From Acetobacter pasteurianus subsp. pasteurianus LMG 1262 = NBRC 106471 (GTDB lineage Bacteria; Pseudomonadota; Alphaproteobacteria; Acetobacterales; Acetobacteraceae): a stretch of 38,759 bases of DNA. The position numbers and the translations under genes are program-made. Positions 26,768 through 35,613 of this stretch are shown piece by piece. The notes beneath the pieces were generated by a model. The model worked only from the letters and a program-made list of their open reading frames with translations, was not told where the DNA came from and ran no database searches. The stretch's first letter is position 1, and each line of letters opens with the position of its first letter. The stretch is from contig NZ_CADO01000013.1 in assembly GCF_000285275.1 (NCBI RefSeq), forward strand, positions 1-38,759. Direction: 5' to 3'.

Positions 26768-27409
26768 TCAACCAACGGCTGGAGTGCGCGCATTATGGAT
26801 AAAACGCGCAATTGCATCGGGGCTCTTAACGCCAGGCGCACTTTCAACACCAGATGACACATCCACTGCAGGTGCCCCAGTTATGGCAACAGCTTGCCCT
26901 ACGTTTTCAGGATTCAGGCCTCCTGCCAGCATCCACGAATAAGCAGGTTTCCAGCCATGCAGCAGATCCCAGTTCAACCGCTGTGCATTACCACCAGGGC
27001 GTGTTGCATCCGTTGGGGGCTTGGGCTCAAGCAAAAGCCGTTCCGCCATGCATTGGCGTGGCAAATCAGTCTGTGATGCAACCGGTATGGATAACCAGAC
27101 AGGCCGCCCGAACTTGGCTTGTATCTGCAAGGCACGTTCAGGCGTTGTATAAAGCTGCAATATGTCCAGCTCTACCTGATCTAGCACACGCTCTAAAACC
27201 GCATCGTCAGGACGTACAAAGAGCCCAACCTTCTTGATGCTGCCTGTAACACGGGCTGCCAGCGTCTTTGCCTGCAATGCATTTATATAACGGGGAGAGC
27301 GCTCAAAAAAAACAAAGCCTACCCAATCTGCACCATATTCCATGCAGGCTTCCAGCCCGGCTTCTTCTGTAATGCCACAGATTTTTACGCCCGTCTGAAC
27401 GCCGCTCAT
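26768..27409 (-). CDS. trpF: Phosphoribosylanthranilate isomerase
   Basis: Catalyses the Amadori rearrangement in tryptophan synthesis (PRA to CdRP). The 213-residue TIM barrel opens with VKICGIT, carrying the catalytic cysteine, followed by GADWVGFVFFERSPRYI. It has the phosphate-binding LAGGLNPENV, the catalytic aspartate in PAVDVSSGVE and GVKSPDAIARFI at the end. All are standard TrpF features at the usual length. It follows pyrF by 28 bases. trpB, often next to trpF in alphaproteobacteria, is not downstream; a tRNA is there instead. Confidence 0.95.
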   Translation of the reverse strand: MSGVQTGVKICGITEEAGLEACMEYGADWVGFVFFERSPRYINALQAKTLAARVTGSIKKVGLFVRPDDAVLERVLDQVELDILQLYTTPERALQIQAKFGRPVWLSIPVASQTDLPRQCMAERLLLEPKPPTDATRPGGNAQRLNWDLLHGWKPAYSWMLAGGLNPENVGQAVAITGAPAVDVSSGVESAPGVKSPDAIARFIHNARTPAVG

Positions 27410-27437
27410 AACCTACCCTACCTACAATGCAGCAGAT

Positions 27438-28151
27438 TTATGCTGCCAGTTCCGCAGCAATGGCTGCTGCTGCTGCTGCTGGATCTGCAGCCTGTGTGAT
27501 GGGCCTTCCCACTACAATCCAGTCTGCTCCGGCGGCACGTGCTTCCGCAGGTGTCATAACGCGTTTCTGGTCACCCTTAGCTGCTCCTGCGGGCCGAATA
27601 CCAGGCGTTACCAGAACTGGTTTATCGCCCAGAGCCTCTCGGAGTGCCTTGAGTTCATGAGCAGAACAGATCAATCCATCCATGCCAGACTTCATTGCCA
27701 GATCCGCCAAACGCAAAACCTGCGTGCGCGTATCATCTGGCACACCTACTTCTGCCAAAGCATGGTCATCCATACTTGTCAGCACGGTTACAGCCAGCAG
27801 CAATGGGCGCTCCCCTGCCGGAAAAGCCTCATCGCAGGCCTTACGCGCAGCTTTCATCATTTCTGCACCGCCAACAGCATGCAGTGTCAGCATACGGGGG
27901 CGCAAATGGGAAAGCGCCTTTACAGCGGCCCCAACCGTATTGGGAATGTCGTGTAGCTTAAGATCCAGAAATAAAGGCCTCTGCCCGGCTACATCTGCAA
28001 CAGCCTGAAAGCCTGCCGCATAAGCAAACTCCATACCCAGCTTGATAACGCCCGCAACGCCTTCCACCGCGTGCGCCCATGCCTTGGCCTGTGCCGGATC
28101 CTGCGTATCCAGCGCCACAATCAAACCTGTTTGCCTTGCGGTATCAGACAT
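27438..28151 (-). CDS. pyrF: Orotidine 5'-phosphate decarboxylase
   Basis: The last step of de novo UMP synthesis. From the ATG at 28151 (MSDTARQTG) the protein has 237 residues; an ATG five codons earlier lies within the preceding lapA gene. The core motifs are GLIVALDTQD, IKLGMEF, the catalytic LFLDLKLHDIPNTV (Asp-x-Lys-x-x-Asp), VTVLTSMDD and VVGRPITQA. It ends with an unusually alanine-rich tail (DPAAAAAAIAAELAA). It overlaps the 3' end of the lapA-like gene by 8 bases, so the three genes lapA-pyrF-trpF form an operon. Confidence 0.96.
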   Translation of the reverse strand: MSDTARQTGLIVALDTQDPAQAKAWAHAVEGVAGVIKLGMEFAYAAGFQAVADVAGQRPLFLDLKLHDIPNTVGAAVKALSHLRPRMLTLHAVGGAEMMKAARKACDEAFPAGERPLLLAVTVLTSMDDHALAEVGVPDDTRTQVLRLADLAMKSGMDGLICSAHELKALREALGDKPVLVTPGIRPAGAAKGDQKRVMTPAEARAAGADWIVVGRPITQAADPAAAAAAIAAELAA

Positions 28152-28491
28152 GTGGTTCTGCTCCATTTGCCGGAGAAACAGGAGGAACCGCGACAGCTAC
28201 CGGCGCAGGAGCCACCGGCTGGCTGGATACTGCCTGCACCTGTGCAAGCTGGGCTTCCAGCTCTTTTACGTGCTGTTCTGCCTTGCGTGCTCGCCGGCGT
28301 TGCTTGAATTCCGCCGTCCACAAACAGAAAGCGCCCAGCAAAAAGGCAACAGCCGCCACCAATAGCGCCAACACACCAGCGGAAGATTTCCAGCTATATG
28401 TCAGCAACCACATATCGAGCGGATCCTGATTACTGGCACTGAACACCACAAGCGCCAACAGGAATGGGACAACAATTATCAGCCTGATCAT
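28144..28491 (-). CDS. lapA: LapA-domain inner-membrane protein
   Basis: A small membrane protein of about 115 residues (a GTG eight codons upstream is another possible start). Two transmembrane segments are visible: IRLIIVVPFLLALVVFSASN (with the conserved SNxDP after it) and AGVLALLVAAVAFLLGAFCLW. They are followed by a basic stretch, a coiled coil (KAEQHVKELEAQLAQVQ) and a Pro/Ala/Val tail. This is the LapA (YciS-like) arrangement; in enterobacteria LapA works with LapB in controlling lipopolysaccharide synthesis. The gene begins the pyrF-trpF operon. Confidence 0.8.
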   Translation of the reverse strand: MIRLIIVVPFLLALVVFSASNQDPLDMWLLTYSWKSSAGVLALLVAAVAFLLGAFCLWTAEFKQRRRARKAEQHVKELEAQLAQVQAVSSQPVAPAPVAVAVPPVSPANGAEPHV

Positions 28492-28679
28492 GACACCAAG
28501 TCGTAGCCGTATCACACGTAAAGAACAAGCGACTGAATACCATCAAGCACAGGCTGAATGATAAAATATTTCACACATTTCTGAAGCGTTGCCAGAGCCA
28601 CAACAGAAAAGAGTTTATTGTGTTTCCTCTCGCCGCAACTGTCTGAATCTGGTAGGGCTGATGCGGATTATATTGTTTT

Positions 28680-28703
28680 GCTCATTTTTCCCGAATAATG
28701 AGC
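28680..28703. promoter_or_regulatory. Inverted repeat upstream of secB
   Basis: GCTCATT and AATGAGC form a perfect 7-bp repeat around a 10-base spacer, about 45 bases before the secB start and within the lapA/secB divergent promoter region. It may be an operator or a hairpin in the leader. No regulator can be proposed. Confidence 0.25.
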
Positions 28704-28746
28704 TATTTCTGTTTGCGACATTACTCCTGAGGATCAGACATCCATC

Positions 28747-29241
28747 ATGAATACCGAAACTGCAGATTCACTTAGCGGCGCATCCCAAACACCTCCTGCA
28801 CCGTCTATTCTGATGGGAATCCAATATGTCAAATCTGTTGAATTTCAGGTTCTTGGGGCGCCAGCCATTTATTCACGCGTAACAGAACGCCCTCATCTTG
28901 GTATTTCTGTGGATGTACGCGCTCATCAAATGGGCGAAAACCAGCCTAACTTTGAAGTTGAGTTGATCTTGCGGTGTCAGGGGCATCTTCCTGCACAACG
29001 GGAAGGGGAAGAAATTGCCCCCTTATTTGATGTGAATCTGATTTATGCAGGTATCTTTACGCTGCAGCATGCAACGGCGGAGACCTTTGAAACTCTGCTG
29101 CTTATAGAAGCACCCCGACTTCTTTACCCCGCTGCCCGCAACATGCTGGCCACGCTATGCCGTGAAGCAGGTTTCCTGCCAGTTATCATGCAGCAGATTG
29201 ATTTTGCAGCATTGTGGCGGAACCGCCGCGCTGTGGGCTAA
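28747..29241 (+). CDS. secB: Protein-export chaperone SecB
   Basis: A cytosolic tetrameric chaperone that keeps precursors unfolded and hands them to SecA. The 164-residue protein has an extended polar N-terminus, then the SecB core: IQYVKSVEFQVLGAP, ISVDVRAHQM, NFEVELILRCQG, LFDVNLIYAGIFTL, and the conserved LLIEAPRLLYPAARNMLATLCREAGFLPVIMQQIDF. It fits alphaproteobacterial SecB in length and order. It stands at the head of a long row of plus-strand genes, 55 bases before the repeat protein, with GAGG upstream of its ATG. Confidence 0.95.
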   Translation: MNTETADSLSGASQTPPAPSILMGIQYVKSVEFQVLGAPAIYSRVTERPHLGISVDVRAHQMGENQPNFEVELILRCQGHLPAQREGEEIAPLFDVNLIYAGIFTLQHATAETFETLLLIEAPRLLYPAARNMLATLCREAGFLPVIMQQIDFAALWRNRRAVG

Positions 29242-29295
29242 AAGCAACATTCAGGCTCCTTGATTTCCATACCTGAAAACGAAAGATGACAGACC

Positions 29296-29958
29296 ATGCC
29301 CGGTAAAGCATCCGCAGCTTTATGGTATCCTTTTGATGCAAATTGGTACCGCGCAGAATATGGTGCGATTATGGATGCTCTGTTGTCTTTTTCTGATCAG
29401 GAGCTTGAGCAATGGTATAAAATAGAAGGAGCACCCTCCGGTCATTCACCCAACAGATATTTTAACGAGGAATGGTACCGGGTAAATTGTTCCGAAGCAG
29501 CAGAGGCCATTACAAACGGCACCTGTGTTTCCGGCTTTGAACATTATTGCAATGGGGGATACAAAAAGTTTTCCCCACATTACCTGTTTTCCGAGCGTTA
29601 TTATCTCCAGCGCTATCCGGACATTTCAGAGCAAAATCTACAATCCGGCGGTTTTGTAAATGGGTATGACCATTTCCTTCGATCTGGCGATAAAGAAAAG
29701 CGCTCAGGCCACCTGTTTTTTGATCCAGATACCTATTTGCAGAACAGACCAGAAGACCCAAACCTCAGCAGCCTAACACCATTTATGAACCTGCTTCATT
29801 CAGAGCATACGCTCCCCAACTCCATTGTGTTGTCTGATCACTTTAATCCTGCATGGTATCGTGCCCTCAGCCCGGATGCTGTTATGGCTGTGGAATATGG
29901 TTTTGCACCTAATGTGCTTTATCAGTTCCTCAGCACCTTTACGCCTGATCGTTTCTAG
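29296..29958 (+). CDS. Protein of about five WYR/YPD..GF.HY..G repeats, function unknown
   Basis: A 220-residue protein without signal peptide or membrane segment. It is built of about five degenerate units of 38-45 residues following the pattern F(D/N)xxWYRxx-YPD-GF.HY..G...xRSP. Examples are RYFNEEWYRVNCSEAAEAI, LFSERYYLQRYPDISEQNL and LFFDPDTYLQNRPE. Similar repeats occur beside glycosyltransferase domains and in large surface proteins of Acetobacteraceae, as I recall, but no catalytic domain is attached here. It is conserved in reading frame and sits neatly between secB and pdxA, so it is real. Its partner is unknown; a protein- or glycan-binding role is only a guess. Confidence 0.7.
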   Translation: MPGKASAALWYPFDANWYRAEYGAIMDALLSFSDQELEQWYKIEGAPSGHSPNRYFNEEWYRVNCSEAAEAITNGTCVSGFEHYCNGGYKKFSPHYLFSERYYLQRYPDISEQNLQSGGFVNGYDHFLRSGDKEKRSGHLFFDPDTYLQNRPEDPNLSSLTPFMNLLHSEHTLPNSIVLSDHFNPAWYRALSPDAVMAVEYGFAPNVLYQFLSTFTPDRF

Positions 29959-30012
29959 GTTTTCCTTCCTATTTACATCATCCATATTTTCCTGCGCTGA
30001 AGGAAGAAGCCT

Positions 30013-30984
30013 ATGTTGGCTCTAACACAAGGTGACCCGGCAGGTATTGCACCTGAAATTACTGTAAAAGCATGGCGCATATTGCGCGAAAGCGGGCTTC
30101 CTTTTGTTTTTGTGGGAGATCCCGCCCTTCTGGAACAACATGCTCCCGTGCAAGCTGTGCGTTATCTGGAACAGGGAGCGGATGTTTTCTCCCACGCCAT
30201 ACCTGTACTTCCCCTCCGGCTGGCAACACCTGCCGCCCCCGGAGAACCAGACCGCCAGAATGCCCCCAGTGTTATCGAAAGCATCCGTCTGGCCGTAGAA
30301 CTGGCCCAAAATGGTGAAGCTTCGGCCATTATTACCAACCCCATCAGCAAGGAAGTCATCCAAAGCGCAGGCTTCAAGCACCCAGGGCACACCAGCTACC
30401 TGGCAGAACTATGCCATGTGCCTGGGCAGGAAGTGATGATGCTGGCCAGCCCATCTCTGAGGGTTGTGCCCGTTACTGTGCATGTATCCCTCCGGCACGC
30501 GCTGGAACAATTAAATACAGAGCTGATTATTAAAACAGCCCGCACTGTTGCTGCTGGTCTAAGGCGTGATTTTGGCCTCAAAGCCCCGCGCATTGCTGTA
30601 GCCGGATTAAACCCTCATGCCGGGGAAAACGGTTTGATGGGCCATGAGGAACAGCAAATTATCATTCCGGCCATTAAAGCGTTACAGCAGGAAGGGCTCA
30701 ACATTACAGGTCCCATGCCGCCAGATACTATGTTCACACCCGCAGCCCGCAGCCGTTACGATGTGGCCTTGTGCATGTATCATGACCAAGGGCTGATCCC
30801 GCTCAAAACGCTGGATATGGCAGAAGGCGTCAACGTAACGCTGGGGTTGCCCATTATCCGCACATCGCCCGACCATGGAACAGCCTTTGACATTGCGGGG
30901 CAGAACAAGGCAGACCCAAGCAGCCTTGTTGCAGCCATTCGGTTGGCAGCACAGCTTACGCAAAACAGAAGGAACGCAGCATGA
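30013..30984 (+). CDS. pdxA: 4-hydroxythreonine-4-phosphate dehydrogenase
   Basis: Oxidises and decarboxylates 4-phosphohydroxy-L-threonine to the aminoacetone phosphate that PdxJ uses in vitamin B6 synthesis. The 323-residue protein begins [14 protein letters not shown], the classic start motif. It holds [27 protein letters not shown] with the metal-binding histidine, [39 protein letters not shown] (second metal histidine) and [16 protein letters not shown]. All active-site histidines are present. AAGGA lies upstream of the ATG. Its stop overlaps the pdxJ start by four bases (ATGA), so the two B6 enzymes are translationally coupled. Confidence 0.97.
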   Translation: MLALTQGDPAGIAPEITVKAWRILRESGLPFVFVGDPALLEQHAPVQAVRYLEQGADVFSHAIPVLPLRLATPAAPGEPDRQNAPSVIESIRLAVELAQNGEASAIITNPISKEVIQSAGFKHPGHTSYLAELCHVPGQEVMMLASPSLRVVPVTVHVSLRHALEQLNTELIIKTARTVAAGLRRDFGLKAPRIAVAGLNPHAGENGLMGHEEQQIIIPAIKALQQEGLNITGPMPPDTMFTPAARSRYDVALCMYHDQGLIPLKTLDMAEGVNVTLGLPIIRTSPDHGTAFDIAGQNKADPSSLVAAIRLAAQLTQNRRNAA

Positions 30985-31703
30985 CTTCAGCTATCCGGCT
31001 TGGCGTCAACATTGATCATGTCGCTACCATTCGCAATGCACGTGGCGGCACATATCCAGACCCCGTTGCTGCGGCCCTGTTGGCTATTCAGGCTGGAGCT
31101 GATGGCATTACTGCCCATCTGCGTGAAGATCGGCGCCATATCCGCGATAAAGATCTGCAACGCCTGCGTGCAGAAATTGCGGCCCCTCTTAATATGGAAA
31201 TGGCCGCAACAGAAGAAATGGTTGGCATAGCCCTTGGTTTGCGCCCTCATGCCTGTTGCCTTGTGCCCGAACGGCGTGAAGAACTGACTACAGAAGGTGG
31301 CCTGAATGTAGCAGGACAGCTAGAAACACTCACGCCTAAAGTGCAAAAACTCGCACAAGCAGGTATTCGTGTTTCGCTGTTTATAGATCCCTCCCCCGCA
31401 CAGATAGAAGCTGCCGCCAAAACAGGTGCGCAGGTGGTAGAACTCCACACTGGCGCTTACGCAGAAGGGAAAGTAGGAGAGCTGGAACACCTGCGTGCTG
31501 CTGCCACGCAAGCTGCCGCACTTGGGCTGGAAGTACACGCAGGGCATGGTCTGACATTTGAAAATGTTGGGCCCATAGCAAGCTTGCCAGAACTGCGAGA
31601 ACTCAACATCGGGCACTTTCTGATTGGACAGGCCATTTTTGATGGTCTGGCAGCCGTTGTACAAAACATGAAACGCCATATTGCAGAAGGTGCGGCTCTT
31701 TAA
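30981..31703 (+). CDS. pdxJ: Pyridoxine 5'-phosphate synthase
   Basis: Condenses 1-deoxyxylulose 5-phosphate with the PdxA product to form pyridoxine 5'-phosphate. The 240-residue TIM barrel begins [25 protein letters not shown], exactly the PdxJ signature. It contains [11 protein letters not shown], the catalytic glutamate in [49 protein letters not shown] and [12 protein letters not shown]. Length and motif order are normal. It is coupled to pdxA by overlap. Confidence 0.97.
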   Translation: MTSAIRLGVNIDHVATIRNARGGTYPDPVAAALLAIQAGADGITAHLREDRRHIRDKDLQRLRAEIAAPLNMEMAATEEMVGIALGLRPHACCLVPERREELTTEGGLNVAGQLETLTPKVQKLAQAGIRVSLFIDPSPAQIEAAAKTGAQVVELHTGAYAEGKVGELEHLRAAATQAAALGLEVHAGHGLTFENVGPIASLPELRELNIGHFLIGQAIFDGLAAVVQNMKRHIAEGAAL

Positions 31704-31704
31704 A

Positions 31705-32061
31705 ATGGAAGAACCACAGGAATACAAAACACCCAAAGCCTTACTTGTGGCCGTTATCGGCATGGGTGTGCTGATTGTGGTGGGCGTTGTTGTATTAGCT
31801 GGCGTACTCATTCATCGCATGAGTAGTAAGCCTGCCCCCCCTAACCTTCCGCCTGTTGCATTATCGGATGCTGCACCAACTGCCAGTCTCCCCACAGCAC
31901 ATGCTACGCTACCTGCAGGTGAGCAGTTGTTAAGCGTAACGCGTGTGCGGGACAATGTATTGGCCCTGCATGTTACAGAACATGGGCAAGACCGCATTCT
32001 ATTATGGGATGTGCCAACCGGCCAGTTACGTACCGGGCTAGATATAAACGCGGCACATTAA
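31705..32061 (+). CDS. Single-helix membrane protein (DUF6476-like)
   Basis: From the ATG at 31705, one base after the pdxJ stop, the protein has 118 residues. It has a short polar N-terminus, one transmembrane helix (about residues 12-36, VAVIGMGVLIVVGVVVLAGVLI) and a Pro/Ala-rich linker. A small periplasmic domain follows (VTRVRDNVLALHVTEHGQDRILLWDVPTGQLRTGLDI), shaped like a single propeller-type strand set. This layout resembles the DUF6476 proteins of alphaproteobacteria, as I remember them. Function unknown. The tight spacing places it in the pdxA-pdxJ operon. Confidence 0.65.
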   Translation: MEEPQEYKTPKALLVAVIGMGVLIVVGVVVLAGVLIHRMSSKPAPPNLPPVALSDAAPTASLPTAHATLPAGEQLLSVTRVRDNVLALHVTEHGQDRILLWDVPTGQLRTGLDINAAH

Positions 32062-32065
32062 CGCT

Positions 32066-33211
32066 ATGCCGACGCGACCTCCTCTTACTGCCATAGGACT
32101 TATGAGTGGCACATCGCTTGATGGCGTAGATGCCGCACTTATACAAACAGATGGCACACGTATATTGCGGCATGGCCCTGCCCTAACCGTGCCTTATACG
32201 CCAGAGTTACGGGCACGCCTGCGCCACATACTGGATGCGGCACCCCAGCTAGCACCTTCTGACCCTGCGTTACTGTCTGCAGAACATGATCTGACAGAAG
32301 TGCATGCCATTGCTGTACAGCAACTCCGCCAGATGGCACCTGATATGCCTGCCGATATTATTGGCTTTCATGGTCAGACCATTTTGCACCAGCCTGGACG
32401 CACATGGCAGATAGGCAATGCCATTGCTCTTTCTTCTGCTACAGATTTACCAGTTATCCATGACTTTCGCACAGCAGATGTGCAGGCTGGAGGAGAAGGT
32501 GCACCTTTAGCTCCTTTATATCATGCCGCTCTGCTGCATGATCAGCCGCGACCCGTTGCAATTCTAAACATCGGAGGCGTTGCCAATCTTACTCTGCTGA
32601 CTTTAGAAGGTGAGATTCTGGCTTGTGATACAGGCCCCGGAAATGCCCTGCTGGATGACTGGACTTTCCGCCATACTGGCATTCCCTACGATAAAGATGG
32701 GCAATTGGCATGCAGCGGTAAGGTTTCAGCACCTATTCTGCAGCAGTTGTTGGCACATCCATTTTTTAGCAAACCCGCCCCTAAATCTCTCGACAGGCTG
32801 AGCTTTCATACTGCCTTGCAGGATATTGCTGCGCTTTCTCCGGCCGATGGAGCTGCTACATTGGTTGCCTTTACGGCGGAAACCATTGCCCGCACTCCGT
32901 TACCAGAACAGCCAAAAGCATGGTTTGTGTGTGGCGGTGGTCGGCACAACCCCGCTATTATGAAGGCGCTTGCACAACGCCTTTCTGGCCACGTATTTCC
33001 GGCAGAAACTCTGGGATGGAACGGAGATGCGCTGGAAGCCGAATGCTTTGGCTTTCTGGCAGTCAGAAGCCTGTATGGGTTACCTTTATCTCTGCCATCC
33101 ACCACTGGTGTACCTGCTCCTCAACAAGGGGGCCGGTTAAGTTGTGGCGGCATTACGCCATGGAAGGCGAGAGCTGTTTCAAACACGAAAGTGCAGTATA
33201 ATATTGCTTAA
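32066..33211 (+). CDS. anmK: Anhydro-N-acetylmuramic acid kinase
   Basis: Phosphorylates and opens 1,6-anhydro-MurNAc to MurNAc-6-phosphate during cell-wall recycling. The 381-residue protein has the AnmK nucleotide-binding start AIGLMSGTSLDGVDAALI. It also contains FHGQTILHQP, the catalytic aspartate region IHDFRTADVQAGGEGAPLAP, NIGGVANLTLL, CDTGPGNALLDDW and VCGGGRHNPAIM. The order and length are standard. It starts four bases after the preceding gene, so it is probably in the same transcript. The C-terminal 45 residues are longer than usual and polar. Confidence 0.96.
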   Translation: MPTRPPLTAIGLMSGTSLDGVDAALIQTDGTRILRHGPALTVPYTPELRARLRHILDAAPQLAPSDPALLSAEHDLTEVHAIAVQQLRQMAPDMPADIIGFHGQTILHQPGRTWQIGNAIALSSATDLPVIHDFRTADVQAGGEGAPLAPLYHAALLHDQPRPVAILNIGGVANLTLLTLEGEILACDTGPGNALLDDWTFRHTGIPYDKDGQLACSGKVSAPILQQLLAHPFFSKPAPKSLDRLSFHTALQDIAALSPADGAATLVAFTAETIARTPLPEQPKAWFVCGGGRHNPAIMKALAQRLSGHVFPAETLGWNGDALEAECFGFLAVRSLYGLPLSLPSTTGVPAPQQGGRLSCGGITPWKARAVSNTKVQYNIA

Positions 33212-33242
33212 TACATTCCATTGAACAGGAAAGACTTAAACC

Positions 33243-33734
33243 ATGAAACGCTTTCTGGCATTCAGCCTGTTGCTTGCTGCCCTTGGCACGCCGGGACTAG
33301 CCTGTTCTGCGAGTGCACAAACCGTTATCGACGGTAGCGATAAAAAAGCATCTCCTTTTGTAAAAAATACCCTTAAAACACTGACAAAACGATTCCCGGA
33401 TACACATCCCTTTTTCCGCGCCATTACCACGCACCCTAATGCAGAAAAAAAGCAGGTTGTCTGCGGTGAAATCAGCCTAAGTTCCAGCAAGACACCAGAA
33501 CCAGATAGCTTTATGCTTTTTGGTGCTGCGGAAGGTGACAATCCACCTATCGTTTATGAACCACGTGAAATCCCGGCCTCTATTGATTCACGCGAAGTGA
33601 ATATGTGGATCAATCACGGTGCGGATCTGGCAGATCTGGAAGAAATGGGCTGCGTGCCAGAGGGCAGCTATCGGCAATATGGCGATAAGCTGAACCAAGT
33701 TTTACAGAATAAAAAGCACAGCGCTACACGCTAA
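33243..33734 (+). CDS. Secreted protein of unknown function
   Basis: A 163-residue exported protein: a clear Sec signal peptide (MKRFLAFSLLLAALGTPGLA...ASAQT, cleavage near residue 26), then a polar mature domain. Two cysteines (VVCGEISL and MGCVPEG) could form one disulfide in the periplasm. The first lies in a strand pattern EKKQVVCGEISLSSS followed by SFMLFG. I recognise no family. The ribosome site is AGGAAAG, and the gene follows anmK by 31 bases, so it is probably co-transcribed. The stem at 33867-33900 follows. Confidence 0.65.
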   Translation: MKRFLAFSLLLAALGTPGLACSASAQTVIDGSDKKASPFVKNTLKTLTKRFPDTHPFFRAITTHPNAEKKQVVCGEISLSSSKTPEPDSFMLFGAAEGDNPPIVYEPREIPASIDSREVNMWINHGADLADLEEMGCVPEGSYRQYGDKLNQVLQNKKHSATR

Positions 33735-33866
33735 AACAGTGGGTTCTTTTTCTGCTCCACCACAGGCAGTAAACCTATTTGTAGTGGAAAAGACACAGCT
33801 TGGTTTCTCAAACCAAAAAGACGTACAGAATAATTGACAGGCGGTAACTTTCATCGCCATTCTTAT

Positions 33867-33904
33867 CCCGGTCACGAACAAAAAAAACAAAATGACCGGG
33901 TTTT
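33867..33904. promoter_or_regulatory. Inverted repeat with T-tail just before the DUF3311 gene
   Basis: CCCGGTCA and TGACCGGG form a perfect 8-bp repeat around an 18-base A-rich loop, directly followed by TTTT. It looks like a terminator for the upstream gene. It ends only six bases before the preferred start of the next gene (33910), however, so it may instead act as an attenuator or block that gene's ribosome site. Confidence 0.45.
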
Positions 33905-33909
33905 CTGTA

Positions 33910-34089
33910 ATGAAATATCTGAACTTCCTGCTTACCCTGCCATTTTTGGGGTTGCTTTGGACACCTCTGTATAACAGGTACGATCCTGTTTTATGGGGTT
34001 TTCCCTTTTTCTATTGGTACCAATTCGCATGGGTACCCGTAACCTCTGCCCTTATCTGGGTTGTCTGGAAAAAGGGACAAAACACATGA
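33910..34089 (+). CDS. DUF3311 small membrane protein, symporter partner
   Basis: A 59-residue inner-membrane protein with two hydrophobic helices around a conserved core (LTLPFLGLLWTPLYNR, then LWGFPFFYWYQFAWVPVT). These are hallmarks of DUF3311 proteins, which are regularly encoded before sodium:solute symporters. I prefer the ATG at 33910 over 33892 because the earlier one lies inside the inverted repeat. The stop overlaps the symporter start by four bases (ATGA), so the pair is co-translated. It probably helps assemble or stabilise the transporter; that is inference from constant association. Confidence 0.85.
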   Translation: MKYLNFLLTLPFLGLLWTPLYNRYDPVLWGFPFFYWYQFAWVPVTSALIWVVWKKGQNT

Positions 34090-35540
34090 ATACCATAAAC
34101 CCTTGGGCGCTTGGCGTTTTTGTTTTCTTTTTTGCTGCCACCATTGTGGTTGGCAGTTCCATACAATGGATACGCAGCCTGTTCCACGCCAAGCGTGATG
34201 CCAACAGCCATGAAGAATGGTCTCTCGGCGGGCGAGAGTTTGGACCGTGGGTCACGTGGTTTCTGGTAGGGGGAGATTTCTACACAGCATACACCGTTAT
34301 TGCAGTGCCAGCACTGGTATATGCTGCGGGGGCATATGGATTCTTTGCGCTGCCTTATACCATTATTGTCTACCCCTTTATTTTTGTGGTTATGCCGAAG
34401 CTTTGGAAGATTGCACGTGCAGGCGGACACGCCACAGCGGCTGATATTGTAAAGGCACGCTTTAACAGCCGGGCACTGGAGATTGTGGTGGCTTTAACCG
34501 GCCTGGTAGCCGTTATGCCCTATATTGCGCTCCAGCTTATTGGCATCCGCACCGTGGTGCAGGCTCTAGGGCTTCCGGGCGATCTACCGCTTATTATCGC
34601 CTTTATTTCCCTAGCCGCTTACACATGGTTGGGTGGGCTACATGCTCCGGCACTTACAGCCTTTATCAAGGATATTATGATCTATATTGCCGTGCTGGTG
34701 GCGGTAACGGTTATTCCTTTGCACACTGGCGGTTATAGCGCCCTGTTCGCCACGGCTGCACATGCGGATACGGTGCTTAAAACCGGGCAAAGCTTACCTT
34801 ATGCCACGCTCGCGCTTTCTTCTGCTCTGGCTGCATTTTTATATCCACATACACTTACGGGTATTTTGGCATCTCGGTCGGCAGATACCATTAAACAGAA
34901 CGCCGTCTTTTTGCCTGCGTACACCATTGTATTAGGCCTTATCGCCATGTTGGGCTTTATGGCGCATGCGGCTGGCATTCACACCACCAATACATCCATG
35001 GTTGTGCCAATGCTGTTCCAAAGTGTCTTTCCTGCATGGTTTGCCGGTTTTTGCCTTGCTGCCATTGCCGTGGGCGCATTGGTGCCTGCTGCCGTTATGG
35101 CCATTGGCGCGGCAAATCTGGTTACCAATAATTTGCTTCCTGCACAGGCCAACCCGGTGCGTACCAGCCGTATTACAGCTTTCATCGTGAAAATTGGCGC
35201 ACTGGTTTGCGTATTGTTCCTAAACGCGCAGTTTGCCATTGATTTCCAGCTTCTGGGGGGCGTGTTTATTCTACAAACATTCCCGGCACTTATTCTGGGC
35301 CTATTACGCGTGCGCTTTTCTGCCGCCGCCATGCTGACAGGATGGGCTGTAGGCACAGTTTTTGGCGTTGGCATATGCTGGATGGACGGCCTGAAACCTA
35401 TTCACCCTGTTCATCTGGGGGTATTTTCAGGCAACGTTTCTACGGGCCTTCTTTCTCTGGCTATCAATATTGCCATGGTTGCACTTGTGTCCGTAATGGC
35501 ACCCGCCAAACAGAATATTCCGGCCAATACAACGGCCTGA
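34086..35540 (+). CDS. Sodium:solute symporter (MctP-like, SSS family)
   Basis: An inner-membrane symporter of about thirteen helices, 484 residues from the ATG at 34086 (a frame opening 31 codons earlier overlaps the DUF3311 gene and is not used). Features of the SSS family are EEWSLGGREFGPWVTWFLVGGDFYTAYTVIAVPALVY at the first helices and the unwound-helix region MPYIALQLIGIRTVVQALG. The mid-protein ALSSALAAFLYPHTLTGILASRSADTIKQN is especially like the monocarboxylate (lactate/pyruvate/alanine) transporter MctP. A monocarboxylate is the likely substrate. A strong terminator follows. Confidence 0.85.
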   Translation: MNTINPWALGVFVFFFAATIVVGSSIQWIRSLFHAKRDANSHEEWSLGGREFGPWVTWFLVGGDFYTAYTVIAVPALVYAAGAYGFFALPYTIIVYPFIFVVMPKLWKIARAGGHATAADIVKARFNSRALEIVVALTGLVAVMPYIALQLIGIRTVVQALGLPGDLPLIIAFISLAAYTWLGGLHAPALTAFIKDIMIYIAVLVAVTVIPLHTGGYSALFATAAHADTVLKTGQSLPYATLALSSALAAFLYPHTLTGILASRSADTIKQNAVFLPAYTIVLGLIAMLGFMAHAAGIHTTNTSMVVPMLFQSVFPAWFAGFCLAAIAVGALVPAAVMAIGAANLVTNNLLPAQANPVRTSRITAFIVKIGALVCVLFLNAQFAIDFQLLGGVFILQTFPALILGLLRVRFSAAAMLTGWAVGTVFGVGICWMDGLKPIHPVHLGVFSGNVSTGLLSLAINIAMVALVSVMAPAKQNIPANTTA

Positions 35541-35555
35541 GACACAACAGATATT

Positions 35556-35589
35556 AAAAAGGGAAGGCTTGGAGCAAGCCTTCCTTTTT
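35556..35589 (+). terminator. Rho-independent terminator after the symporter
   Basis: GGAAGGCTT and AAGCCTTCC form a 9-bp GC-rich stem with a 5-base loop, with AAAAA before and TTTTT after. It is symmetric, so it also serves the convergent HicB-like gene ending at 35614. Confidence 0.9.
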
Positions 35590-35613
35590 CCTTAAATAAT
35601 TGAGCCGTTCTTA

